64,000 bases of DNA from Blautia hansenii (GTDB lineage: Bacteria; Bacillota; Clostridia; Lachnospirales; Lachnospiraceae). The position numbers and the translations under genes are program-made. The notes under the pieces are model-generated. The model saw nothing but the letters and a program-made list of their open reading frames with translations, ran no database searches and had not been told where the DNA came from. The stretch is taken from the NCBI RefSeq assembly GCF_013304445.1, contig NZ_JAAITA010000009.1, positions 50,069 through 114,068 on the forward strand, written 5' to 3'. Below are positions 19,001-26,852 of the stretch, one piece after another; positions within the stretch are counted from its first letter, which is position 1, and each line of letters starts with the position of its first letter.

Positions 19001-19544
19001 AGAGACAGGGACCCCCAGGGTGACAGACGGGGCAAAAGCCATTGTGGGCGGAATGATTATAGCCAAGACCATTAAATATACAAAGACAAACAAAGTTATG
19101 GCATTCCTTACCTTGGAAGACCTGGTGGGAACCGTGGAAGTAGTGGTATTTCCACGGGATTATGAGAAGAATGTGCAGTTTATGAATGTAGATGACAAGG
19201 TGTTTATTCAAGGCCGGGTGTCTGCAGAAGACGATAAGGCAAGCAAACTTATCTGTGAAAAAATTTTTTCCTTTGAGGAAGTACCGAGAGAATTGTGGCT
19301 GCAGTTTGCCAGCAAGGAGGAATTTCTTGCAAAAGAGCAGGAGATTTACAGACTGCTTCGTGATTCAGACGGTCAGGATCAGGTGGTGGTGTATATCAAA
19401 TCACCGAAAGCCGTGAAACGTCTGGGGGCCTCTAAGACGGTAAAAATCAACGAAGAACTGTTGGACAGACTGTATGAAAAATACGGGAAAGACAATGTAA
19501 AAGTTGTAGAAAAGAGTATTGAAAAACTGGGAAAAATGAATTAA
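16062..19544 (+). CDS. dnaE: DNA polymerase III alpha subunit (DnaE type)
   Basis: 1160 residues, usual length. The N-terminal PHP domain starts F-A-H-L-H-V-H-T-E-Y-S-L-L-D-G. The polymerase active site P-D-I-D-V-D-F lies near residue 396-402, with G-P-G-R-G-S-A-A-G-S upstream. The C-terminal OB-fold (residues ~985-1070) is present. The GTG at 16062 has AAAGGAGAG ahead and gives the standard family N-terminus. In Bacillota DnaE works beside PolC as a replicative or primer-extending polymerase. It is followed by pfkA, a common pair in Lachnospiraceae. Confidence 0.97.
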   Translation: MEFAHLHVHTEYSLLDGSNKINEYVARVKELGMNSAAITDHGVMFGCIDFYKAAKAAGIKPILGCEVYVAPGSRFDREAGHSEDRYYHLVLLAENNQGYQNLMKIVSKAFIDGFYYKPRVDIELLEEYHEGIIALSACLAGEVAKNLARGLYEEAKKAALRYQDIFGKGNFFLEMQDHGIPQQQTVNQQLLRMHQETGIDLVVTNDVHYTYDTDVEAHDILLCVQTGKRLQDEDRMRYEGGQYYVKSPEEMAKLFPYIPEALENTQKIADRCQVEIEFGVTKLPKFDVPESYTSWEYLNKLCFEGLEERYDGDLEPLKERLNYELGVIQKMGYVDYFLIVWDFIKFARDHDIMVGPGRGSAAGSLVSYTLGITKLDPIKYDLLFERFLNPERVSMPDIDVDFCFERRQEVIDYVVQKYGKDRVVQIVTFGTMAARGVIRDVGRVMDLPYNQCDSIAKMIPKELNITIDLALKMNPELKELYDTDDTVRKLIDMSRRLEGLPRHTSMHAAGVVISQKSVDEYVPLSRASDGSLVTQFTMTTLEELGLLKMDFLGLRTLTVIQNAVKLAEKNKGIRLDIDHIDYDDKKVFAMLGAGKTDGVFQVESSGMTNFMKELKPQNLEDIIAGIALYRPGPMDFIPQYIKGKNNAESITYDCPELEPILKATYGCIVYQEQVMQIVQSLGGYTLGRSDLLRRAMSKKKAAVMEKERQSFVYGNEEEGVPGCIKKGISEEIGNKIYDEMIDFAKYAFNKSHAAAYAVVSYQTAYLKYYFPVEFMAAIMTSVIDNPSKVAEYILSSRKMEIDILPPDINKGVSEFSVDNGGIRYGLSAIKGVGRQVIESIVEERRERGVFKNLRDFIERMAGKEVNKKVIENFIKAGAFDELPGNRRQKMMVYVQILDAVVQEKKNVMAGQMSLFDLVSEEEKVAYEIRMPDVEEYPKEAKLAFEKEVLGIYVSGHPLEEYEEKWRKNISAVTADFQPDEETGTPRVTDGAKAIVGGMIIAKTIKYTKTNKVMAFLTLEDLVGTVEVVVFPRDYEKNVQFMNVDDKVFIQGRVSAEDDKASKLICEKIFSFEEVPRELWLQFASKEEFLAKEQEIYRLLRDSDGQDQVVVYIKSPKAVKRLGASKTVKINEELLDRLYEKYGKDNVKVVEKSIEKLGKMN

Positions 19545-19607
19545 AATAAGATTCGATTGAACGAATAAACGAAAATAAGAAAACTGCCAGCGAGATGGAG
19601 GAGAAAG

Positions 19608-20609
19608 ATGACTGCGAATAAAGAAATAAAGACAATAGGTGTTTTAACAAGTGGTGGAGATGCGCCGGGAATGAATGCGGCAATCCGTGCGGTTGTCAGA
19701 AGAGGTTTGAGCCGCGGCATCAATATGAAAGGAATTTTAAAAGGATACAGCGGTCTCATTAACGAAGAAATTATTGATATGACGGCTGTGGATGTTTCCG
19801 ATACCATTCAGAGGGGCGGTACCGTTCTCTATACAGCCCGCTGTGCAGAAATGCGTACAGAAGAAGGTCAGAAAAGAGCAGCAGAGGTTTGCAGAAAGCA
19901 CGGGATTGACGGACTTGTTGTTATCGGCGGTGACGGTTCCTTTGCAGGTGCTCAGAAACTGGCAAATCTGGGAATTAATGCCGTAGGTGTGCCGGGAACC
20001 ATTGACCTGGATATTGCCTGTACAGAATATACAATCGGATTTGATACAGCTGTAAATACAGCAATGGAAGCTATTGACAAGGTTCGTGATACTTCCACTT
20101 CTCATGAGCGTGTAAGTATTATCGAAGTTATGGGAAGAAATGCCGGATACCTGGCCTTGTGGTGCGGTATTGCCAATGGTGCAGAGGATATCCTGCTTCC
20201 TGAAAAATACGATTATGATGAGCAGAGAATCATCAACAATATTATTGATAACCGTAAAAAAGGTAAAAAACATCATATTATTATCAATGCAGAAGGTATT
20301 GGACATTCTCAGGCCATGGCAAAGCGTATTGAGGCTGCAACCGGTATTGAGACAAGAGCAACCATTCTGGGACATATGCAGCGCGGTGGAACTCCTACCT
20401 GCAAAGACCGTGTATATGCATCTATCATGGGAGCAAAGGCTGTGGACATCCTTCTGGAAGGCAAGACAAAGAGAGTTATCTGCTATAGAGACGGAGAGTA
20501 CATTGATATGGACATTAATGAAGCTCTGGCAATGAAGAAATCTATTTCCGAGTACCAGTATGAGGTGAGTTATTCTCTGTCCCACAACTACAGCAAAAAT
20601 AATCAGTAA
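19608..20609 (+). CDS. pfkA: ATP-dependent 6-phosphofructokinase
   Basis: 333 residues. Glycolytic enzyme phosphorylating fructose 6-phosphate. The N-terminus carries G-V-L-T-S-G-G-D-A-P-G-M-N-A-A-I-R, and G-G-D-G-S binds the ATP phosphates. The catalytic loop reads P-G-T-I-D-L-D rather than the usual T-I-D-N-D: both Asp residues are kept, but Asn is replaced by Leu; as I recall, this is seen in other Lachnospiraceae. M-G-R-x-A-G-Y and the G-H-x-Q-R-G-G motif are intact. Ends at a terminator. Confidence 0.95.
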   Translation: MTANKEIKTIGVLTSGGDAPGMNAAIRAVVRRGLSRGINMKGILKGYSGLINEEIIDMTAVDVSDTIQRGGTVLYTARCAEMRTEEGQKRAAEVCRKHGIDGLVVIGGDGSFAGAQKLANLGINAVGVPGTIDLDIACTEYTIGFDTAVNTAMEAIDKVRDTSTSHERVSIIEVMGRNAGYLALWCGIANGAEDILLPEKYDYDEQRIINNIIDNRKKGKKHHIIINAEGIGHSQAMAKRIEAATGIETRATILGHMQRGGTPTCKDRVYASIMGAKAVDILLEGKTKRVICYRDGEYIDMDINEALAMKKSISEYQYEVSYSLSHNYSKNNQ

Positions 20610-20620
20610 ATATAAAAAGG

Positions 20621-20649
20621 AAAAGGGCGTGCAGATGTGCGCCCTTTTT
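20621..20649 (+). terminator. Terminator between pfkA and the rRNA methyltransferase
   Basis: AAAAGGGCGTGC (20621-20632) pairs with GTGCGCCC plus TTTT (20637-20648), with two G-U pairs, ending in a T-run. Confidence 0.75.
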
Positions 20650-20670
20650 CTTTCAGGAGAGGAAGAGTAT

Positions 20671-21483
20671 ATGATTACAAGCAGTTCCAATGCACAGATA
20701 AAAAAGGTGCAGCAGATATTAAAGAAGGCAAAAACCAGACGGGAAGAAGGACTTTTTGCCGTAGAAGGTGTGAAGATGTTTCGGGAAGCGCCGGCAGAGC
20801 GGATTGAGAAAGTGTATGTATCAGAATCCTTTTCGGCAAAAGAAGAATGTGGGGAAGTGCTGGCCGAAAAGGGTCTGGACGGCCCCGGAGGACAGAAGGT
20901 AGAAATTGTGGAAGACAGAGTATTTAAGAGCTTGTCTGACACTGTCACACCCCAGGGAGTCTTATGTCTGATCCGTATGCAGAACCGGAGGCTGGAAGGA
21001 CTTCTTAAGACAAAAGGAACTCCTCTTCTCATGATACTGGAGGATTTGCAGGACCCGGGAAATCTGGGGACCATCATTCGTACCGGAGAGGGGGCAGGGG
21101 TGACCGGGGTAATTCTCAGCAGGACGTCGGTAGATGTGTATAATCCCAAGGTGATTCGTTCTACTATGGGTTCCATATATCGGATGCCGGTTTTATATGT
21201 GGATTCCATTGCAGAAGAGGTACTTCCTCTGTTAAAGGAACGAGAAATCAGAACTTATGCGGCGCATTTAAAAGGCAAACATACCTATGACAGAGAAAAC
21301 TATGAAAAAGGAACGGCATTTTTTATAGGGAATGAAGGAAATGGACTTACCGATGAACTGACAGCTCAGGCAGATACGCTTATCCGTATTCCCATGGAGG
21401 GAAGTGTGGAATCTTTAAATGCTGCCATGGCTTCCGGAATTTTGATGTATGAGGCCAGCAGACAGCGTAGAAACATAAATTGA
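20671..21483 (+). CDS. TrmH/SpoU-family RNA 2'-O-methyltransferase
   Basis: 270 residues. A SPOUT-class enzyme with an N-terminal substrate-binding domain (~1-100). The knotted SpoU domain contains L-Q-D-P-G-N-L-G-T-I-I-R-T, G-N-E-G-N-G-L and I-P-M-x-G-x-V-E-S-L-N, the three family motifs. It probably methylates a ribose in 23S rRNA or tRNA. The ATG at 20671 has AGGAGAGGAAGAG ahead; the earlier in-frame ATG at 20629 lies inside the terminator. Confidence 0.92.
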   Translation: MITSSSNAQIKKVQQILKKAKTRREEGLFAVEGVKMFREAPAERIEKVYVSESFSAKEECGEVLAEKGLDGPGGQKVEIVEDRVFKSLSDTVTPQGVLCLIRMQNRRLEGLLKTKGTPLLMILEDLQDPGNLGTIIRTGEGAGVTGVILSRTSVDVYNPKVIRSTMGSIYRMPVLYVDSIAEEVLPLLKEREIRTYAAHLKGKHTYDRENYEKGTAFFIGNEGNGLTDELTAQADTLIRIPMEGSVESLNAAMASGILMYEASRQRRNIN

Positions 21484-21494
21484 ATATAAAATAT

Positions 21495-21532
21495 AAAAAA
21501 TAGCGAATATTTTGACATATTCGCTATTTTTT
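21495..21532 (+). terminator. Strong terminator
   Basis: AAAAAATAGCGAATA (21495-21509) pairs perfectly with TATTCGCTATTTTTT (21518-21532) over an eight-base loop. Confidence 0.9.
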
Positions 21533-21553
21533 ATGCCTCGTCCCACCAAATCC

Positions 21554-21640
21554 TGTAAAATGTTACAAAAAATACCGGGTTGACAAATAAATGTAACCTT
21601 GGTAGAATAAGTTCGTAACAAAACTTAATAAATCTGTAAC
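21554..21640 (+). promoter_or_regulatory. Promoter with repeated GTAAC motifs, SleB-like gene
   Basis: TTGACA (21580-21585) and TAGAAT (21603-21608) are 17 bases apart. Around them lie TGTTAC (21561), TGTAAC (21592), CGTAAC (21614) and TGTAAC (21635); the last two are 21 bases apart, two helical turns. The motif resembles half-sites of the WalR cell-wall regulator (TGTWAH), but the canonical N5 spacing is not seen. Confidence 0.55.
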
Positions 21641-21679
21641 AAATATGAAACGACAGACTTATCAGGAGGTTATAGTTCA

Positions 21680-22414
21680 ATGAAAGAAAGAACAAAGAAA
21701 CTTTTGGCATGTGCAGGTACAGTGGGAGTTATGACAATTATGACAACTATTCCGGCCATGGCGGCAACCATAGACTGGAATGATAAAGCGGCGGCAGATG
21801 TGAATACATATGCCAATATCCGTAAAAGTGCTGATATAAATTCCGAAAGGGTAGGAATGCTTCCGGCAGGAGCGGTTGTTTCTGTTGTGGGAGAAGAAAA
21901 TGGATGGATTCAGGTGGAATCAGGGGAGATTTCAGGATATATCCGTGAGGACTTGCTGGTGTCAGGGGAAGAGGCACAGCAGCTTTTTGAATCTGTATAC
22001 GGAGACAGCGAACTGGTAGGGGCAGAGCCTCTGGCAGCAGCAGAGACGGCAGCGCCTGTCAGTCAGCAGGCGGTATCCGTATCCGATGCAGATCTGGATT
22101 TAATGGCAGCCATTATTGAATGTGAGGCTGGGGGAGAGTCTTACGAGGGAAAAATCGGTGTGGGAGCAGTCATTATGAATCGTATCCGCAGCAGCCAGTT
22201 CCCCAATACACTGTCCGAGGTTATTTATCAGAGCGGACAGTTTACACCGGCATCCACCGGAAAGCTGGCGTCCGTTTTAAGCCGGGGAGCCAGACAGGAC
22301 TGCTATGATGCAGCAAGAGATGTGTTTGCAGGCGCCAATACCATCGGAGACCGCCTCTTCTTCCATGCGGGAAGCGGAAATGGTCTTACCATTGGAAATC
22401 AGACATTTTACTAA
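21680..22414 (+). CDS. Secreted SH3-domain cell wall hydrolase (SleB/CwlJ type)
   Basis: 244 residues. A signal peptide (positive start, hydrophobic stretch, A-M-A-A) is followed by a bacterial SH3 domain (~residues 35-95), an Ala/Val-rich linker, and a C-terminal Hydrolase_2 domain. The latter starts D-L-D-L-M-A-A-I-I-E-C-E-A-G-G-E and ends with L-F-F-H, as in SleB lytic enzymes. It is inferred to act outside the cell on peptidoglycan, in growth or spore germination. AGGAGG precedes the ATG. Confidence 0.9.
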   Translation: MKERTKKLLACAGTVGVMTIMTTIPAMAATIDWNDKAAADVNTYANIRKSADINSERVGMLPAGAVVSVVGEENGWIQVESGEISGYIREDLLVSGEEAQQLFESVYGDSELVGAEPLAAAETAAPVSQQAVSVSDADLDLMAAIIECEAGGESYEGKIGVGAVIMNRIRSSQFPNTLSEVIYQSGQFTPASTGKLASVLSRGARQDCYDAARDVFAGANTIGDRLFFHAGSGNGLTIGNQTFY

Positions 22415-22423
22415 AATTCAGAA

Positions 22424-22465
22424 AGAGGAGCTGCTGGTTAATACAGCGGCTCCTCTGATTTTTTT
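22424..22465 (+). terminator. Terminator overlapping the end of the convergent XRE gene
   Basis: AGAGGAGCTGCTG (22424-22436) pairs with CAGCGGCTCCTCT (22444-22456), one G-U, then a T-run. The right half is also the last codons of the minus-strand regulator. Confidence 0.8.
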
Positions 22466-22818
22466 CGACGCTCCAGACCGTCTAACATACGGTCATATTC
22501 AATGGCAGCCAGTTGGGATACCACAAATTTGCCGTGGTCATTTAAGAGGCGGTATTTGCGGATAAGTTCAAATTCTTCTTCCGTAAGACCGTTTCTGTTT
22601 TTTCTGAGTGTTTCGATATTGATAAAATCCTGATACAGATAATTTGCGTCACAGTCCAGTGCAGTGATGATGCGGCTTAGTTTTTCCGGATTCGGATAGG
22701 TCCGTTCCAGTTCGTAGCCGCTGATGGTCTGCTTGGATACGCCGATTTTTTCAGCCAGCTGGGTGCTGGACATGCGGAGTTCTGCACGCCTGTCTTTGAT
22801 TCTTTTGCCAAATCCCAT
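22438..22818 (-). CDS. XRE-family transcription regulator
   Basis: 126 residues. The N-terminal HTH (residues ~5-60) reads I-K-D-R-R-A-E-L-R-M-S-S-T-Q-L-A-E-K-I-G-V-S-K-Q-T-I-S-G-Y, a textbook Cro/cI helix pair. The C-terminal ~65 residues are helical and may dimerise or bind a partner. The ATG at 22818 is preceded by AGGA; translation from further upstream would run through the promoter. A perfect promoter stands in front, facing away from the small gene at 22974. Confidence 0.85.
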   Translation of the reverse strand: MGFGKRIKDRRAELRMSSTQLAEKIGVSKQTISGYELERTYPNPEKLSRIITALDCDANYLYQDFINIETLRKNRNGLTEEEFELIRKYRLLNDHGKFVVSQLAAIEYDRMLDGLERRKKSEEPLY

Positions 22819-22848
22819 AATATGTCCTGCTTTCTCGTATTTTTTATA

Positions 22849-22877
22849 AGTATAGTACGAAAAATGTTGTATGTCAA
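22849..22877 (-). promoter_or_regulatory. Consensus promoter of the XRE gene
   Basis: On the minus strand TTGACA (22877-22872) and TATACT (22854-22849) are exactly 17 bases apart, about 30 bases before the ATG. Confidence 0.85.
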
Positions 22878-22973
22878 CGAAGACTATTGACAAAAAATGG
22901 AAATTCATATACTATCTTACTTATTGCGCATTGTATAAAATATACAAAAATGAGTTTTGGGGAGGACAGAAAC

Positions 22974-23084
22974 TTGGAATGTAATTACGAAGAAGAAATT
23001 CTTCTTCTTTTAGATAAAGTGAAGTCTGACAGGATATTGGAAATTATTTATCATTTTTTAGCCGGAATAATTTTGCCTGGATAA
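22974..23084 (+). CDS. Small protein of unknown function
   Basis: 36 residues starting at TTG, with GGGGAGG eight bases ahead. The sequence is an acidic start (E-C-N-Y-E-E-E-I) followed by an amphipathic to hydrophobic helix (L-L-L-L-D-K-V-K, then I-L-E-I-I-Y-H-F-L-A-G-I-I). It is divergent from the XRE regulator and may be its target. A possible promoter with TTGACA at 22887 and TATACT at 22908 has a short 15-base spacer. I do not recognise a family with certainty. Confidence 0.5.
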   Translation: MECNYEEEILLLLDKVKSDRILEIIYHFLAGIILPG

Positions 23085-23096
23085 CGAAAAAAAACG

Positions 23097-23125
23097 TTGT
23101 TATTTTCAGAATATTAGGATATAAT
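23097..23125 (+). promoter_or_regulatory. Promoter of the nfeD-SPFH operon
   Basis: TTGTTA (23097-23102) and TATAAT (23120-23125) are 17 bases apart, 62 bases before the NfeD start. Confidence 0.7.
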
Positions 23126-23187
23126 AAGGTAACAAATCAGTAGAAACTTTACTGGTGTAGAGAACTGATAAAGGAGAAGGTGAGAGA

Positions 23188-23628
23188 ATGGCAGGAATAC
23201 CAATATCGGTTTTGTGGCTTGCAGTTCTGGCGGTGCTTCTTGTAATTGAAATCGCCACACTGGGTCTGACGACTATCTGGTTTGCCGGAGGTGCACTGAT
23301 TGCTTTTCTGGTTTCCCTGGCAGGAGGACCGCTGTGGCTGCAGATTACTCTTTTTCTGATAGTATCAGTGGTATTGCTGTTGTTTACAAGGCCACTGGCA
23401 CTCAAGTACATGAATAAAGGGGTGGAAAAGACAAACGTGGACAGCATACCGGGGAAAAGCGGCATTGTAACCCAGGGCATTGACAATTTAAAAGCCATGG
23501 GAAGGGTGACCGTAAACGGTATGGAATGGACGGCAAGGTCCAAGGACGGCAGCCTGATTGAAGAAGGAAAGGTTGTCCGGGTTTATGGTGTGGAAGGTGT
23601 AAAACTTATTGTAGAGGAGGATAAATAG
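23188..23628 (+). CDS. NfeD-like membrane protein
   Basis: 146 residues. Three to four hydrophobic helices fill residues ~4-75. A C-terminal OB-fold (residues ~85-145) starts around G-K-S-G-I-V-T-Q-G and ends V-E-G-V-K-L-I-V-E. Short NfeD proteins partner SPFH proteins in membrane microdomains. The SPFH gene begins one base after the stop, with its ribosome site inside this gene, so translation is coupled. Confidence 0.88.
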   Translation: MAGIPISVLWLAVLAVLLVIEIATLGLTTIWFAGGALIAFLVSLAGGPLWLQITLFLIVSVVLLLFTRPLALKYMNKGVEKTNVDSIPGKSGIVTQGIDNLKAMGRVTVNGMEWTARSKDGSLIEEGKVVRVYGVEGVKLIVEEDK

Positions 23629-23629
23629 T

Positions 23630-24565
23630 ATGTTTGGTATCGTAGTATTTGTGATTTTTATTGTCATTGTATTGATGATTGCAGCATCCTGTATCCGTAT
23701 TGTTCCTCAGGCGCATGCGCTGATTGTGGAACGTCTTGGAATGTATAAGGACACCTGGGGTACGGGACTTCACATTAAAATGCCTTTTGTAGACCGTATT
23801 GCAAAACGGGTGAATTTAAAGGAACAGGTTGTGGATTTTGCGCCACAGCCGGTGATTACAAAGGATAATGTTACCATGCGAATTGACACGGTAGTGTTTT
23901 TCCAGATTACAGACCCAAGACTGTTTACTTACGGTGTGGAAAATCCTATTATGGCAATCGAGAATTTGACAGCAACTACTCTGCGTAATATCATCGGTGA
24001 TATGGAACTGGATGCAACTCTTACATCCAGAGAAATTATCAATACCAAAATGCGCGCGTCTCTGGATGTGGCTACAGACCCATGGGGTATTAAGGTAAAC
24101 CGTGTGGAATTAAAGAATATTATTCCTCCGGCTGCAATCCAGGAAGCCATGGAGAAACAGATGAAGGCGGAGCGTGAACGCCGTGAAGCCATTCTGAAAG
24201 CAGAAGGTGAGAAGAAATCCACCATTCTTGTGGCCGAAGGTAAGAAAGAATCTGCAATTCTGGACGCAGAAGCAGAAAAACAGGCTGCGATTCTTCGTGC
24301 TGAAGCAGAAAAAGAGAAGATGATTAAAGAGGCAGAAGGTCAGGCAGAAGCGATTTTGAAGGTGCAGCAGGCCAAGGCAGATGGTATCCGCTTTATTAAA
24401 GAGGCGGGAGCAGACCAGAGCGTATTGACGCTGAAAAGCCTGGAAGCCTTTGCGCAGGCCGCAGACGGCAAGGCAACAAAGATTATCATTCCTTCGGATA
24501 TTCAGGGAATTGCAGGGCTTGCTACTTCTTTAGTGGAAGTTGCCAAGGACGCAAAAAAGGAATAA
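23630..24565 (+). CDS. SPFH/band 7 (stomatin-like) protein
   Basis: 311 residues. An N-terminal membrane anchor (~residues 3-22) is followed by a band-7 domain (I-V-P-Q-A-H-A-L-I-V-E-R-L-G). A long charged coiled coil rich in A-E-G-E-K and A-E-A-E-K repeats spans ~residues 175-250, with a short C-terminal helix. This is the QmcA/stomatin layout; with NfeD it is thought to form membrane scaffolds affecting membrane protein turnover. Full length. Confidence 0.92.
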   Translation: MFGIVVFVIFIVIVLMIAASCIRIVPQAHALIVERLGMYKDTWGTGLHIKMPFVDRIAKRVNLKEQVVDFAPQPVITKDNVTMRIDTVVFFQITDPRLFTYGVENPIMAIENLTATTLRNIIGDMELDATLTSREIINTKMRASLDVATDPWGIKVNRVELKNIIPPAAIQEAMEKQMKAERERREAILKAEGEKKSTILVAEGKKESAILDAEAEKQAAILRAEAEKEKMIKEAEGQAEAILKVQQAKADGIRFIKEAGADQSVLTLKSLEAFAQAADGKATKIIIPSDIQGIAGLATSLVEVAKDAKKE

Positions 24566-24582
24566 TATAAAATCAGCGAGGG

Positions 24583-24611
24583 GGCTGCTGCAGAGATGCA
24601 ACAGCCTTTTT
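24583..24611 (+). terminator. Terminator of the nfeD-SPFH operon
   Basis: GGCTGCTGCA (24583-24592) pairs with TGCAACAGCC (24597-24606) with one mismatch, followed by TTTTT. Confidence 0.75.
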
Positions 24612-24641
24612 CTGTATTTATGAAAACGGTGAGGTGAGGAT

Positions 24642-25814
24642 ATGGAAGCCAGAATAGACCTTACAAAAGAATATGGATTGGTGCTGGAGGGCGGAGGCGC
24701 CAAGGGTGCTTATCAGATCGGCGCCTGGAAAGCCTTAAAAGAGGCAGGAGTAAAGATTAAGGGAATTGCGGGAACCAGCGTAGGGGCTCTTAATGGTGCG
24801 CTTATCTGCATGGGAGACATAGAGACAGCGGAAAATCTGTGGAAAAACATTTCTTATTCCAAAATCATGTCTGTAGACGATGAGGTTGTGGAGAAGGTTT
24901 TTCAGCATAAGAAAATCAGCAGAGAGGAACTGCGGGGCATGACAGAGCGCCTTGCAGGAGGCGGACTGGACGTTACGCCTTTAAAAGAACTTATAGCGCA
25001 GAGTATAGATGAAGAAAAAATACAGAATTCTCCCATAGATTTATATGTGCTTACCTTCAGCGTGGATGAGTTCCGGGAGTTGGACATTGATATCAAAGAG
25101 GCGGAGCCGGAGCTGATTAAAGATTATCTTCTGGCCAGTGCCTATGTGTTTCCTATTTTTAAGAACGAAAAGCTGCACGGAAAGACTTATATAGACGGGG
25201 GCGCTATTAACAATGTGCCTCTGGGCTCTCTGATTCAGCGGGAATATAAGGATATCATTGTCATACGGATTTTTGGAATCGGGAGAGAGAAAAAGGTGAA
25301 AATTCCGGAAGATACCACGGTGTACACGGTAGCGCCGGGGGTAAATCTGGGAAATATTCTGGATTTTAATCCAAAGATGAGTAAACGAAATATGGAGCGC
25401 GGGTATTATGACACCATGCGTATGCTTTACGGACTGGCAGGAAAAATATATTATATTGATGAACAGGAAGAAGAGTGTTATTATTTAAAGCAACTGACAG
25501 AGTTGAGCGGTGACATTTATCTGTATCTGGCAGAGGAATTTAAGCTGGATACGGGAGAAAAGAGGAGACTACGGAATCTGACAGAGATTATTCTGCCGGT
25601 AATTGCAGAGGAGTTGAAGCTTCCCAAGGACTGGAGTTACAAGGAATTATATCTTTCCATGCTGGAAGCGGCGGCCAGGCTGTGCAGAATCCGCAAATAT
25701 AAGATTTACACCTTAAAAGAACTGCAGGACAGGGTAAAAGAGAAACTGCAGAAGCTGAAAGGACAGGGAGCAGCGCCTTTTATGCAGATTGTATCCGGAG
25801 ATACACTGTTGTAA
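24642..25814 (+). CDS. Patatin-like phospholipase
   Basis: 390 residues. The oxyanion loop G-G-G-A-K-G-A-Y and nucleophile elbow G-T-S-V-G lie within the first ~50 residues, and the catalytic Asp is in D-G-G-A-I-N-N-V-P near residue 187. All parts of the Ser-Asp dyad are present, so it is likely an active acylhydrolase. The C-terminal ~150 residues are helical and not recognised. No signal peptide; GAGGTGAGG precedes the ATG. Confidence 0.9.
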   Translation: MEARIDLTKEYGLVLEGGGAKGAYQIGAWKALKEAGVKIKGIAGTSVGALNGALICMGDIETAENLWKNISYSKIMSVDDEVVEKVFQHKKISREELRGMTERLAGGGLDVTPLKELIAQSIDEEKIQNSPIDLYVLTFSVDEFRELDIDIKEAEPELIKDYLLASAYVFPIFKNEKLHGKTYIDGGAINNVPLGSLIQREYKDIIVIRIFGIGREKKVKIPEDTTVYTVAPGVNLGNILDFNPKMSKRNMERGYYDTMRMLYGLAGKIYYIDEQEEECYYLKQLTELSGDIYLYLAEEFKLDTGEKRRLRNLTEIILPVIAEELKLPKDWSYKELYLSMLEAAARLCRIRKYKIYTLKELQDRVKEKLQKLKGQGAAPFMQIVSGDTLL

Positions 25815-25857
25815 AAGGTTTATGTTATAAAGAGAGAAATACAGGGAGGGACCTAAA

Positions 25858-26847
25858 ATGGATTTAAAAGGACGCAACTTTTTGACACTGAAGGATTTTA
25901 CAAAGGAAGAAATTGAGTATTTACTGGATTTGTCCGCGGATTTGAAGAAAAAGAAAAAAGAAGGTGTTCTTACAGATACGCTGAAAGGCAAGAACATTGC
26001 TTTGATTTTTGAGAAAAACAGTACAAGAACACGCTGTTCTTTTGAGACGGCAGCCCATGATTTGGGAATGGGCACTACATATTTGGACCCTAAAAGTTCC
26101 CAGATTGGAAAAAAGGAGAGCATTAAAGATACTGCCAGAGTTCTGGGCAGGATTTACGATGGAATTGAGTACAGAGGCTTTGGACAGGAAATCGTGGAGG
26201 AACTGGCAAAATATGCAGGTGTTCCGGTATGGAATGGGCTGACGAATGAATACCACCCTACACAGATGCTGGCAGACCTTTTGACCATTAAAGAGCACTT
26301 GGGCCGAGTGGAAGGTGTGAAGCTGGTGTATATGGGAGATGCCCGCTATAATATGGGAAATTCGCTGATGGTACTTTGTTCCAAAATGGGCATGCACTTT
26401 GTAGCCTGTGCGCCGAAAAAATATTTCCCTAATGAAAAACTGGTACAGGAATGCAGAGGATTTGCAGAGAAATCCGGCGGGACGATTACGCTTACCGAAG
26501 ATGTGGAGGCAGGGACTAAGGACGCAGACGTTATCTGCACAGACGTATGGGTTTCCATGGGAGAACCGGATGAAGTGTGGGAAGAGCGTATTCGGGAGCT
26601 GACTCCTTATAAGGTGACAAAACAGGTTATGGAAAATGCAGGGGAACAGGCGATTTTCCTTCACTGTCTGCCTGCTTTTCATGATTTGGAAACCGTTATC
26701 GGAAAAGAAATGGGAGAGCGGTTTGGAATTACCGACATGGAAGTTACGGATGAAGTGTTTGAATCTCCCCAGTCTGTGGTCTTTGATGAGGCGGAAAACA
26801 GAATGCATACCATTAAGGCTGTTATGGCAGCCACTTTAGGAGCGTGA
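25858..26847 (+). CDS. argF: Ornithine carbamoyltransferase
   Basis: 329 residues. It makes citrulline from ornithine and carbamoyl phosphate. The carbamoyl phosphate loop S-T-R-T-R-C is near residue 55; the ornithine loop D-V-W-V-S-M-G and the closing H-C-L-P-A-F-H-D are present. The SMG and HCLP motifs separate it from aspartate carbamoyltransferase. Biosynthetic (ArgF) versus catabolic (ArcB) use cannot be told apart here, as no other arginine genes are nearby. birA starts five bases later. Confidence 0.93.
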   Translation: MDLKGRNFLTLKDFTKEEIEYLLDLSADLKKKKKEGVLTDTLKGKNIALIFEKNSTRTRCSFETAAHDLGMGTTYLDPKSSQIGKKESIKDTARVLGRIYDGIEYRGFGQEIVEELAKYAGVPVWNGLTNEYHPTQMLADLLTIKEHLGRVEGVKLVYMGDARYNMGNSLMVLCSKMGMHFVACAPKKYFPNEKLVQECRGFAEKSGGTITLTEDVEAGTKDADVICTDVWVSMGEPDEVWEERIRELTPYKVTKQVMENAGEQAIFLHCLPAFHDLETVIGKEMGERFGITDMEVTDEVFESPQSVVFDEAENRMHTIKAVMAATLGA

Positions 26848-26852
26848 ATGTC

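Noticed and set aside
18441..19211. 256-residue minus-strand frame inside dnaE
   Set aside because: Composition rich in His, Phe and Cys and position opposite conserved dnaE codons mark it as a shadow.
19737..21209. 490-residue open frame on the minus strand opposite pfkA and the SpoU methyltransferase
   Set aside because: It mirrors the codon structure of two clear genes, shows Cys/Ser/His-rich nonsense composition and has no ribosome site or recognisable domain.
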